Below, in pieces: positions 6,935 to 13,491 of a stretch of DNA of 18,714 bases. This DNA comes from Actinomycetes bacterium (GTDB lineage: Bacteria; Actinomycetota; Acidimicrobiia; Acidimicrobiales; Palsa-688), in contig JAKBBS010000049.1 in NCBI GenBank assembly GCA_021808425.1, forward strand, positions 1-18,714, given 5' to 3'. A program made the position numbers and the translations under genes. The notes under the pieces were generated by a model. That model had not been told where the DNA came from and did no database searches. It saw only the letters and a list, made by a program, of their open reading frames with translations. The stretch's first letter is position 1. Every line of letters begins with the position of its first letter.

Positions 6935-7714
6935 TCAGGTGCGTAGCCACGCGTCGTCGCCTGCGATCATGGAGGTGGCGAGAGCCGCGACATGCGTGGT
7001 GGTGTGGCGTTGGAGACCGGCGGCCAGGGAGATCCTGGCGACACCGATGCGGTGCAGTTCGGCCAAGGGTGGTCCGTCGGGTCGGAGCCAGATGTTGACG
7101 GGTCCACCCATCTGCTCGACGAACGTCGAGATCTCGGCCGGGTCGGTGGCTCCGATCGGGTACACGCACGTCGCGCCGGCACCCAGGTAGCGACGTCCGC
7201 GTCGCAGGGTCTCGGCAATCCGATCCTCGGGCGGCACTGGGTCGCCGAGGTACACGTCGGTTCGAGCGTTGACGACCACGTCGACCCCCGCCCGGCGCCC
7301 GGCGGCGCAAAGCGCGGCGATGTAGTCGGCTTGGCGGTCTGCGTCGAGGAGGGCTGCGGGCCCGTGGTGGTTGCTATCTTCGAGGTTGCAGCCGACGGCC
7401 CCAGCCTCGAGCAAGCGGTCGACCAGCTCCACAGCGGACAGTCCGTAGCCCGCCTCCAGGTCTGCGGTGACGGGAACCTCGACGGCGTCAGCGATCCGCT
7501 TGACCGCGGCGAACGCCATGTCTGGGGTCATCTGCTCGCGGTCGCCGACCCCGAGGCTGGCGCCGATGGCGGCCGACGACGTCGCGATCACCGGGTGACC
7601 GGCCTCGGCGACGGCGCGCGCGGAAGAGGCGTCCCAGACGTTGGCGAGCAGCAGCGGGGGGCCCGAGAAGTGGCGGGCCCGGAGGTCGCCTGCGAGCACG
7701 GAGAGACGGTTCAC
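6935..7714 (-). CDS. Isocitrate lyase / PEP mutase family protein
   Basis: A 259-residue TIM-barrel enzyme of the PEP mutase/isocitrate lyase superfamily, which makes or breaks C-C or C-P bonds next to a carboxylate using Mg2+. Landmarks: LLLANVWDASSARAVAEAGH (residues 21-40), SSAAIGASLGVGD, TADLEAGYG (83-91; D85 and E87 are likely metal ligands), NLEDSNHHG (110-118) and VVNARTDVY (147-155). The KKCGH loop of true isocitrate and methylisocitrate lyases is missing, so this belongs to the loosely characterised PEPM-like subgroup and its substrate is unknown. The GTG start overlaps the TGA stop of the upstream NmrA-like gene (GTGA, 7711-7714), so the two are translationally coupled. The longer open frame upstream is only a shadow of that gene. 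Confidence 0.85.
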   Translation of the reverse strand: MNRLSVLAGDLRARHFSGPPLLLANVWDASSARAVAEAGHPVIATSSAAIGASLGVGDREQMTPDMAFAAVKRIADAVEVPVTADLEAGYGLSAVELVDRLLEAGAVGCNLEDSNHHGPAALLDADRQADYIAALCAAGRRAGVDVVVNARTDVYLGDPVPPEDRIAETLRRGRRYLGAGATCVYPIGATDPAEISTFVEQMGGPVNIWLRPDGPPLAELHRIGVARISLAAGLQRHTTTHVAALATSMIAGDDAWLRT

Positions 7715-8469
7715 GCCAACCCCATGGTGATCGCGGCGGTCGCGGCGTCGTCGGTGGTCAACCATTGCTCGAACGTCGGGCCGTCTATGCGGGCGCCGTC
7801 GGTCGGGAGGAGGGCATCTTCTGGAACCGTCGCCTCTACGGGCTGCACGTCGATGCCGAGGTTCAGGCGCTCGGACAGGCGACGTGCGAGGGTCACGAGG
7901 TCCGCCCGCTCCGGTCCGGCCAGGTCCGCCACGCGCTGCTTTGCCGTCCCGGCTGCCAGGGCGGCCAGCACGCTGCCGACGGCGCGTGCCGCGACGCTTT
8001 GGACCTGGAGGGCAGGGATCTGGGCCACCGAACCCTTTCGGTTCCAGGCCATCAACTGGGCGGAGAACTCGTGGAACTGGGTGGCGCGAAGGACCGTGGC
8101 CGGCAGCGGACCTCCGAGGGCGGCGTGCTCGTGGGCCGCCTTGGCCGCGTAGTAGCCGGTTGACGCCCGGTCGATCCCCACGATCGACAGCACCACCAGA
8201 TGCCCGACGCCCTGTTCGACTCCGGCCCGCTGCAGACTGGCGGTCGAAGCCGTGAAGAACTCCGTCGCTGGCGCTTCCTCGGTCGTGGCGGCGTTCGTGG
8301 CGTCGACGACCGCATCCACACCGCCAAGCGCAGACACGAGGCCATCCCCGCTGCGGACGTCGACTCCCCTGGAGCGAGCCAGCACCACGACATCGTGACC
8401 GGAGGCCGTGGCCGCCTCCACGACGTAGCGCCCCACCATCCCCGTGCCCCCTGCGACAGCGATCCGCAC
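7711..8469 (-). CDS. NmrA-like NAD(P)-binding protein (atypical SDR)
   Basis: About 252 residues with a Rossmann fold: VRIAVAGGTGMVGRYVVEAA near the N-terminus has the GxxGxxG dinucleotide motif, then VVVLARSRGVDV, GVDAVVDATNA, GHLVVLSIVGID and YYAAKAAHE, typical of the NmrA/atypical SDR group. Members are redox-sensing regulators or NAD(P)H-dependent reductases. I chose the GTG at 8469, preceded by a G-rich site (about 8476-8480), rather than the ATG at 8499, because a 15-base palindromic operator candidate covers the ATG and the residues before VRIAV do not belong to the fold. It is the first gene of a two-gene operon with the PEPM-family gene and is divergent from the Rrf2 regulator, its likely controller. 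Confidence 0.85.
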   Translation of the reverse strand: MRIAVAGGTGMVGRYVVEAATASGHDVVVLARSRGVDVRSGDGLVSALGGVDAVVDATNAATTEEAPATEFFTASTASLQRAGVEQGVGHLVVLSIVGIDRASTGYYAAKAAHEHAALGGPLPATVLRATQFHEFSAQLMAWNRKGSVAQIPALQVQSVAARAVGSVLAALAAGTAKQRVADLAGPERADLVTLARRLSERLNLGIDVQPVEATVPEDALLPTDGARIDGPTFEQWLTTDDAATAAITMGLA

Positions 8470-8486
8470 TCGTCGACCCCCAATCC

Positions 8487-8501
8487 GGATACTTAGCATC
8501 C
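8487..8501. promoter_or_regulatory. Near-palindromic operator candidate for the Rrf2 regulator
   Basis: GGATACTTAGCATCC is a 15-base palindrome with only one mismatched pair around a central T. It lies between the divergent SDR-PEPM operon and the Rrf2 gene, 42 bases from the Rrf2 ATG and 17 bases upstream of the chosen SDR start. Rrf2 proteins bind dyad sites of this sort as dimers. Its presence inside the longer version of the SDR frame helps decide that gene's start. Confidence 0.5.
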
Positions 8502-8543
8502 ATGTTAGTGGTGGGAGGTTATTCGGACAAGTAGGCTCCGAGT

Positions 8544-9071
8544 ATGCGGATGAGCGAGGGCGTCGAGTGGGCCGCGCACTGCGTGCTGTTGCTCTGCGCT
8601 CTCCCCGACGACGCCACGCTGTCCGCAGTCCGACTGGCCGAGTACCACGGCATTCCGGCCCCGTACCTAGCCAAGTCTCTCCAGGCGCTCGCCGGCGCAG
8701 GTATCGCCTCCTCGATCCCCGGACGCCACGGCGGCTACCGGCTCAGCCGCCCGCCGAGCAAGATCACGCTGCTCGACGTGGTGCTGGCCGTCGAAGGCAA
8801 CGACGCGTTCTTCCGCTGCACCGAGATCCGCAAGCGCGGCCCCAGCCGGGTGGCAGCTCGCGCTTACCCAGCCATGTGCGGGATCGCCGCCGCCATGGAC
8901 CGAGCCGAGACCGCATGGCGAGCCCAGCTGGAACAGACCACCATCGCGGAGCTCGCCACCGGTGTCCTGCACGGCGCACCACCAGCAGCTCTCAACAAGA
9001 CCGCCGAATGGCTGCACCAGACGCTCTCCGGCAAACCCCGCTCAGGCGACGGGAAGAGAAACCACTCGTAA
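8544..9071 (+). CDS. Rrf2-family transcriptional regulator
   Basis: A 175-residue winged-helix regulator. The N-terminal HTH (residues 8-70) includes VRLAEYHGIPAPYLAKSLQALAGAGI and the wing PGRHGGYRLSRPPSKITLLDVV, hallmarks of Rrf2. The sensor region reads FFRCTEIRKRGPSR and then YPAMCGIAAAM, keeping cysteines at 92 and 112. The extra cysteines that related proteins carry between them for an iron-sulfur cluster are absent, so it may sense something else or bind a cluster differently. Divergent from the NmrA-like/PEPM operon across a short region with a palindrome, so it probably controls that operon. It converges on a broken DJ-1/PfpI gene. Confidence 0.87.
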   Translation: MRMSEGVEWAAHCVLLLCALPDDATLSAVRLAEYHGIPAPYLAKSLQALAGAGIASSIPGRHGGYRLSRPPSKITLLDVVLAVEGNDAFFRCTEIRKRGPSRVAARAYPAMCGIAAAMDRAETAWRAQLEQTTIAELATGVLHGAPPAALNKTAEWLHQTLSGKPRSGDGKRNHS

Positions 9072-9544
9072 GGTAACAGGCCGCGCGCGTAGGTGGCGAG
9101 ACGTTGACTCGCTGACCACCTGGGAGCCCGCGGCGCCGAACTCCTCCAGTGCCGTGTGATGTGTGCTGCCCTGTGGGTGCCGACCGCACCGGCGTGGGCC
9201 AGCAGCATCGTGTCGGTGCATACCCCGGCCATGACCCGAGCCTGACGGGCCGCGTCGGCCAACAGGGGCAGCCAGGCACCCCCTTGCACCTCCGCCCACG
9301 CTCCTCGTGCCGCCCTGGCCGCCCAACCTCCGCCGGGCACGACGACGATGTCCGCCCCCGGCTCGTAGGTACCGTCGGGATGGAAGCAAAGACCGAACGC
9401 CCCGGTCACCTCCTCGGTAGGCGCTCGGGTGGCCAGCCGGGCAGTGATGTCCGCGCCGGCAGCCTCGGCGCTACGAAACGCTTCGAGCGGCCCCAGAGCG
9501 TCCATCTCATCGAGGTCGTCGTAGACGACGATGTCGACTCGCAT
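9072..9544 (-). pseudogene. DJ-1/PfpI-family gene, frameshifted and truncated
   Basis: From the ATG at 9544 the protein begins MRVDIVVYDDLDEMDALGP and continues through IVVVPGGGW and VMAGVCTDTMLLAHAG, the core of the DJ-1/PfpI fold with the nucleophilic-elbow cysteine in GVCTD. At about 9155-9170 the expected family sequence moves to another frame (HHTALEEFGAAGSQVVSES), showing a small insertion or deletion. The C-terminal part that should carry the TSGG-type segment and last helix is not recognisable; the sequence runs into the convergent Rrf2 gene. Related proteins are amidases, chaperones or isocyanide hydratases. This copy is very probably non-functional, unless a sequencing error explains the shift. 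Confidence 0.7.
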
Positions 9545-9691
9545 GGCGCCAGGCTTACACAGAGCACCAAGGCGGCCCCCGCAGCTGAGCTGTCCCCAGG
9601 GCGAGCCCGAACCCGGAGTGCAAGCCTGGGCCGCAACGCGGCACAATCGGGCGCGTGCAACGTGTGTTGGGTGTCCTCACGCTGAACGAGT

Positions 9692-10018
9692 GTGGACGAT
9701 CGACGTGTGCTGGCCGTCTGGGCCGCGGAGTGCGCCGAGCAATCGCTGCCCCTGTTCGAGGGCCAAGCCGCGGCTGACCCTCGTCCCCGCGAAGCCCTCG
9801 CCGGCGCTCGTGCCTTCGCCCGCGGCGAGTTGCGGATAGACCCAGTGCGCGCGCTCGCCGCCGCTGCCCACGCGGCCGCGCGTGACGTCACCGACCCGCC
9901 AGCCATTGCTGCAGCCCGAGCCGCAGGCCACGCAGCAGCGGTGGCGCACATGGCATCCCATGCCCTAGGAGCGTGGGTCAGAACGGGCCAGCCAGGTGAC
10001 GGTGACCAACACCGCTGA
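9692..10018 (+). CDS. Small putative immunity-type protein (Imm5-like)
   Basis: A 108-residue all-helical, alanine-rich protein. The layout LAVWAAECAEQSLPLFE, then PRPREALAGARAFARGE and AARAAGHAAAVAHMASHALGAW matches a family of small bacterial proteins annotated as putative immunity proteins, found widely in actinobacteria without an obvious toxin partner. The name comes from distant likeness to polymorphic-toxin immunity proteins; the role is not established. The start is probably GTG at 9692 (GTG at 9704 is possible); no strong ribosome binding site is visible. No toxin gene is adjacent: upstream is the DJ-1 remnant, downstream a transposase remnant. Confidence 0.65.
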   Translation: MDDRRVLAVWAAECAEQSLPLFEGQAAADPRPREALAGARAFARGELRIDPVRALAAAAHAAARDVTDPPAIAAARAAGHAAAVAHMASHALGAWVRTGQPGDGDQHR

Positions 10019-10115
10019 TTCTGCTTCGAGGGCATTCCGTTGGAACCTTCGGCCGAGCGATTGCAATATGCCTTGACCGTGGTCGATTTCGGGTCCAAAG
10101 GAGCCGTGATGGGTT

Positions 10116-10547
10116 TTAGCAGGCCCCGAGGGTCACTCCGCTGGCATTGGCCAGCTTGCGGAGGTTGTGGCAGATGACATGGAGTGTCCACTCGCCCTGG
10201 GCCCTGGCCAATCCTCGGAGTCGTAGGTGTCCGGCGGCTTGTCGGACCTTCATCTGGCCGAAGGCCGGCTCCACGATGGCTTTGCGTCTGGCGTAGTCGG
10301 TCCGACCGGCCTTGGTCCGGAGTCTCCGGGCCATCCGTTCGCGTTGCGTGGCGTTGTTCGGAATCCGGCCGCGTGGGGCGTCAGAGACCCGCTCCTTGCC
10401 GCGGATCCGTCCGGTGGCGACGAGGGCGTTGCTCTCCGCGTCGGCGATCTGTTGGAGGTTGGCTTCTGAGCAGTAGCCGGCATCGGCGAGGATTACCTCA
10501 GGACTGTCGTCGATGTCGGCGGCATCCAGGTTCCCTTCGGTGACCCT
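10116..10547 (-). pseudogene. C-terminal fragment of an IS1182-like DDE transposase
   Basis: The minus-strand frame reads VILADAGYCSEANLQQI (a DDE aspartate segment), an arginine-rich linker with TQRERMARRLRTKAGRT, then DYARRKAIVEPAFGQMKVRQ and LHVICHNLRKLA, the end of IS1182-type transposases, where the glutamate in IVEPAFGQ is the last catalytic residue. The N-terminal half, with the first aspartate and DNA-binding part, is absent: an in-frame stop at 10548-10550 precedes the fragment and the sequence before it does not match. Only about 144 residues remain, so the element cannot move by itself. I found no terminal inverted repeats. It marks an old insertion in this variable region. Confidence 0.75.
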
Positions 10548-10710
10548 TCACGACTTCATCCCGAACGACGCTACCGCCAAGGCGTAGTCAGAAGCCACAG
10601 ACGCCAGGTACCTGCGGCGCCGGTCAGCGCGGGCCATTGCGAGCTGAGAGGTGAACCTCCCCGTCGGTCTACGATCGGGTTCGTGTCACATCGGATCGGT
10701 ATCGAGACGC

Positions 10711-11115
10711 TCAGCTGCCCTCGGCTAGGGACGTAAGAGCGGCCAGCTCCTGGGCCAGGGTGGCAGCAGTGTCCGCCGGGTCGACGTCGGGGAGCAATGG
10801 CAGGGTCATCGTGACGACGCTGCCGCCCCCTGGTCGGGGGACGGCCCTGATGTAGGCGCCGCCCTCTCTGCCCGGAGCAACGTGGCGCAGGTAGTCCACC
10901 GTCCCGGCTTCCTCGTTGGTGGCCACCCGCAGGGCGAAGTCCCGACCGTCCTTGCTGGCCTGCCAACCCGACTTTCCGTCAGAGCGGACTTGGTCGGCGA
11001 AGGCAGGCGCCCACTGGGGGAGACGAGTCGGATCCGCCAGAACAGCCACTACAGCCTCGACGGGCGCGTCGGTCTCGCTGCTCTGGGTCTCGGTGCGAGG
11101 GGGTCGACCGGTCAT
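10711..11115 (-). CDS. SRPBCC-family (START/Bet v 1-like) protein
   Basis: A 134-residue protein whose start, TDAPVEAVVAVLADPTRLPQWAPAFADQV, is the typical opening of the SRPBCC ligand-binding fold (strand, then helices with W/P, then strand). Later strands include GTVDYLRHV and VVTMTLPLLPD, followed by the long C-terminal helix. Members bind hydrophobic ligands or act as cyclases or stress proteins; no specific role can be given. A GAAC-N4-GTTC palindrome lies directly upstream of the ATG, so its expression might respond to DNA damage. It lies 96 bases downstream of the TIGR03086 gene on the same strand. Confidence 0.75.
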   Translation of the reverse strand: MTGRPPRTETQSSETDAPVEAVVAVLADPTRLPQWAPAFADQVRSDGKSGWQASKDGRDFALRVATNEEAGTVDYLRHVAPGREGGAYIRAVPRPGGGSVVTMTLPLLPDVDPADTAATLAQELAALTSLAEGS

Positions 11116-11116
11116 G

Positions 11117-11128
11117 GAACAACTGTTC
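11117..11128 (-). promoter_or_regulatory. LexA-like SOS box candidate
   Basis: GAACAACTGTTC has the GAAC-N4-GTTC form of the LexA (Cheo-type) box of actinobacteria and Bacillus and begins one base upstream of the SRPBCC start codon. One of the four centre bases departs from the RNRY preference and the flanks are not the ideal C and G. Being so close to the ATG, a bound repressor would cover the translation start region. One site alone could be chance. Confidence 0.35.
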
Positions 11129-11211
11129 TACCAGCAACGGAACCGCCGTCGGGGCGTTCCACAGACCGATCGGGTGGTTCGTTGCGATCACCGCGAGAAC
11201 CCGGGGATCGT

Positions 11212-11793
11212 CTAACGGGGCAGATCAGCGTCGAGGGGGCGGCCGAGGAAGGCTGCGAGGCGGTCGATGGCGGGAGCGTCGTCAGCGACCAGCTGGGGTG
11301 GGGCGAACCGGCCGGTGCGTGGCTGGGTGGCGAGCTGGGCCCGGGTGAAGGTCAGCGCCTGCTCGGCCAGGTCACCGGGCAACTCGGCGGGTTGGCCGGT
11401 TGCTCGGGCAAGGTCCCAGCTGTGGGCCAGCAGGTCGTAGAGGCGAATCTGCAGCCGTTCGGCTCCCGTGGCCTCTCCGAGAGGCCCGGTGTAGGTCCGT
11501 TCGAGGACACCCGGGCCGGCGAAGACAGCTTGCAGGGTCGCCGCAGAGTCTCGGTAGGCGCCGCCCGGGTCTTCTCCCAGGCGGTCGACGCCGCGCTCGG
11601 GTGGTCGTTGGTCGGCGAGGAGGGCCGCGAAGACCAGGTTCATGCCGACCAGGTGGGCCACCACCTCACGCACGCTCCAGTCGCTGCAGGGAGTTGGCGC
11701 CGACCACTGATCGTCTCCGATGCCGTCGATCAGACGGCCGACAGCGCTCGACGCACGGGCAAGCTGATCGACGGATGGTGATGCGGGTGTCAT
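11212..11793 (-). CDS. TIGR03086 family metal-binding protein (DinB/mycothiol-S-transferase-like)
   Basis: A 193-residue four-helix-bundle protein. It shows GIGDDQWSAPTPCSDWSVREVVAHLVGMN (residues 24-52) and IRLYDLLAHSWDLARATGQP (116-135), the standard TIGR03086 / maleylpyruvate-isomerase N-terminal pattern. H47, H124 and nearby D127 are the probable metal ligands. Relatives are mycothiol-dependent enzymes of actinobacteria, so this may use mycothiol in detoxification or isomerisation, but the substrate is unknown. The ATG at 11793 is the only strong start. A C-terminal remnant of another maleylpyruvate-isomerase-type protein lies about 165 bases upstream on the same strand. Confidence 0.87.
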   Translation of the reverse strand: MTPASPSVDQLARASSAVGRLIDGIGDDQWSAPTPCSDWSVREVVAHLVGMNLVFAALLADQRPPERGVDRLGEDPGGAYRDSAATLQAVFAGPGVLERTYTGPLGEATGAERLQIRLYDLLAHSWDLARATGQPAELPGDLAEQALTFTRAQLATQPRTGRFAPPQLVADDAPAIDRLAAFLGRPLDADLPR

Positions 11794-11957
11794 CGGCCCA
11801 GCCTTCCAGACAGGCCCACGAGATGTTCCCGATTATCGCGTCCTGTTGACGATCCCCACCGGCACGCACGTACGCTCGGCGACTCGGCGCCGGGCGGGAG
11901 TCCGCAGCCGCTTCGGTCAGCGGAACAGTCACTTGGGCACGCCAATGACTGCCCGGG

Positions 11958-12200
11958 TCACGAGGAGCGCCTCGATGATGCCCTCATCCCCGACATCCCC
12001 AGGTCAACGCCCGCTTCGCCGCGCAGATTGTTGGTGAGCAGCCGCCACGCCTGCTCGGTCGTCAAGTCCATGACGGCGACCACACGATCGGCAGGGTCTG
12101 GGTCGAACCGCCAGCGTCCAGCGCGAACGAAGAGGTGCCAGAAGCCGTCGAGGGGATCCTTGGGTGGCCCAAAGCCCGCGCCGATCCGCAGGTCGGATAT
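11958..12200 (-). pseudogene. C-terminal remnant of a maleylpyruvate isomerase-family protein
   Basis: A single minus-strand frame of about 80 codons carries GRWRFDPDPADRVVAVMDLT followed by TEQAWRLLTNNLRGEA, the end of mycothiol-dependent maleylpyruvate isomerase-type proteins (strand, D-P-DPADR, then the AWRLLT helix). No start codon or N-terminal bundle precedes it; it begins directly after the stop codon of the dihydrofolate-reductase-like gene and in that same frame. It is best read as the 3' end of a lost gene joined to the RibD-like gene by a deletion. A readthrough fusion is conceivable but not favoured. Confidence 0.55.
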
Positions 12201-12764
12201 TCAGCGCCTGGTCTCGTACCTGGTCAGGACCACGCCGCCGGTGAACGTCCGGGTCTCCACCAGGTTCAGGTTCACCCAGTTGTCCAGTGCCGTGAAGAAC
12301 GGCGTGCCGCCACCCACCAAGACCGGTGCGGTGGCCAGCACGTACTCGTCGATCAGCCCGGCCCGCATGGCCGCTGCGGCGAGGGTGGCGCCGCCGATGT
12401 CCATGGGACCGCCATCCTCGGCCTTGAGCCGGGTGATCTCGGTGACAGCGTCGCCAGTGACCAGGCGGGTGTTCCAGTCGACCGCGCGGGTCGTCGAGGA
12501 GAACACCACCTTTGCCATGTCCTGCCAGCGGCGGGCGAACTCGATCTCCGCCGGTGTGGCGCCGGGCTGCTGGTCGGCGGTCGGCCAGTAGGAGCTCATC
12601 GTCTCCCACAGTTTGCGTCCATACAGCGCCAGATCCGTCGTCCCCACTCGGTCGGACCACCACTGGAACAGCTCGTCGCACGGCACGCTCCAGCCGAGGT
12701 CGTCGCCGGGCGCAGCGATGTAGCCGTCCAGACTCAGGTTCATCCCAAAGGTCAGCCTCCGCAT
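12201..12764 (-). CDS. Dihydrofolate reductase-family protein (RibD C-terminal domain)
   Basis: A 187-residue protein of the RibD C-terminal/dihydrofolate-reductase fold. It begins MRRLTFGMNLSLDGYIAAPG, the family's NLSLDGYIA signature, and continues with DLALYGRKLWETMSSYWPTA, a ...MDIGGATLAAAAMRAGLIDEY segment (NADPH-binding glycine turn plus helix), and TAPVLVGGGTPFFTAL. Such YyaP/YwjB-like proteins are presumed NADPH-dependent reductases of unknown substrate, not true DHFR. The ATG at 12764 is preceded by GGGAGG at 12774-12779, a good ribosome binding site; the open frame extends further upstream, but without homology. A four-copy GGCGC repeat lies 46 bases upstream. Confidence 0.88.
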   Translation of the reverse strand: MRRLTFGMNLSLDGYIAAPGDDLGWSVPCDELFQWWSDRVGTTDLALYGRKLWETMSSYWPTADQQPGATPAEIEFARRWQDMAKVVFSSTTRAVDWNTRLVTGDAVTEITRLKAEDGGPMDIGGATLAAAAMRAGLIDEYVLATAPVLVGGGTPFFTALDNWVNLNLVETRTFTGGVVLTRYETRR

Positions 12765-12810
12765 GAGGTCAGCCTCCCACGAGTCGGCATTTCGGCGTCC
12801 AGACCAGTAC

Positions 12811-12830
12811 GGCGCGGCGCGGCGCGGCGC
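12811..12830. repeat. GGCGC tandem repeat, four perfect copies
   Basis: Four exact, uninterrupted copies of the pentanucleotide GGCGC lie upstream of the minus-strand DHFR-like gene, in its probable promoter region. Short tandem repeats of this kind change length by slippage and could alter promoter spacing. Confidence 0.85.
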
Positions 12831-13184
12831 AATCATCGGTCAGGCCACACCGCGGCCGGCTGACCACCACGCCAAGCGGATGCTGCGTACGGAAGGGAAC
12901 CCTCGACGATCACCATCCAAGCCGAACACGCCCCGGTCCCGGCCGTTCCCGTAACATCCGCCCGGTGACGTTTCCCGCGCCCCTCCCCTATTCGGGGCAC
13001 CCGCGGTGGATGTGGGGGCGACTCCGAAAATCGGCGTCGCGATGTCGATCCGGCCACACTGTGGTCGTGCGCAGCACTCAACCAACTACGGCCGGCGGCG
13101 GCAACAGCGACCGGCGGCGATGGCCGCCAGATCGCCGGTCAGCAGCACGATCAGCGCCCCGAGGTGCCGATAGCTCCGAGCGCC
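12831..13184. other. Gap without a supported gene
   Basis: About 350 GC-rich bases. Small open frames on both strands carry no family motif. A short palindrome, CCACACTGTGG (about 13052-13062), is visible. Nothing else can be supported. Confidence 0.5.
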
Positions 13185-13350
13185 GTTGAGTAGGGCGGCT
13201 GCATGGCGCTGCATAGGGCACGCCCTGGGCAGCGCTCGAACACCGCCTGCCTCGAGGCGCGAAACCGCAGCGTGTCGCCCCGCCCGTGCCCTGGCGCACC
13301 GCCTTTTTGCCCTACGCAGGAGTTGAGTAGGACCCCACAAACTCGCCCCA
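13185..13350. repeat. Left flanking repeat block of the R-M cassette
   Basis: This noncoding block holds CTGCATAGGGCA (13209-13220), GCGCGAAACCGCA (13257-13269), TGCCCTACGCAG (13308-13319) and CCACAAACTCGCCCC (13335-13349). The first and third form an imperfect inverted pair about 110 bases across. GTTGAGTAGG occurs twice (13185-13194 and 13322-13331). The same motifs recur on the other side of the restriction-modification operon at 18474-18581. No coding potential is seen. Confidence 0.5.
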
Positions 13351-13356
13351 TAAACG

Positions 13357-13394
13357 ACAAGCCGCCGACCCAAACATGCTGGTCAGCGGCTTGT
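13357..13394 (-). terminator. Strong hairpin downstream of res
   Basis: ACAAGCCGCCGACC and GGTCAGCGGCTTGT pair over 14 bases with one mismatch around a 10-base loop. It lies about 98 bases beyond the res stop codon on the minus strand and is the probable transcription end of the restriction-modification operon. The following CGTTTAT is only weakly T-rich. Confidence 0.6.
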
Positions 13395-13491
13395 GCGTAT
13401 GCAAGAGGCAGCCAAAATCGGCAACCGATGGTGGCGGGGGAAAACACTGATCCGCCGATCACGAAGTTACGAGCCGGACGACTGCTCGGTC

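Noticed and set aside
6935..7714. Phosphonate biosynthesis (true PEP mutase) or a glyoxylate-cycle enzyme
   Set aside because: No phosphonopyruvate decarboxylase neighbour, and the isocitrate lyase KKCGH loop is missing.
7715..8503. Upstream extension of the PEPM-family frame on the minus strand
   Set aside because: It is a shadow of the NmrA-like gene; the real enzyme starts at the GTG at 7714.
10571..10700. Further transposase sequence upstream of the fragment
   Set aside because: The in-frame translation beyond the stop at 10548-10550 shows no transposase motif.
13100..13400. Integron attC site or CRISPR array
   Set aside because: No attC core sequences and no regularly spaced repeats; the motifs are few and irregularly ordered.
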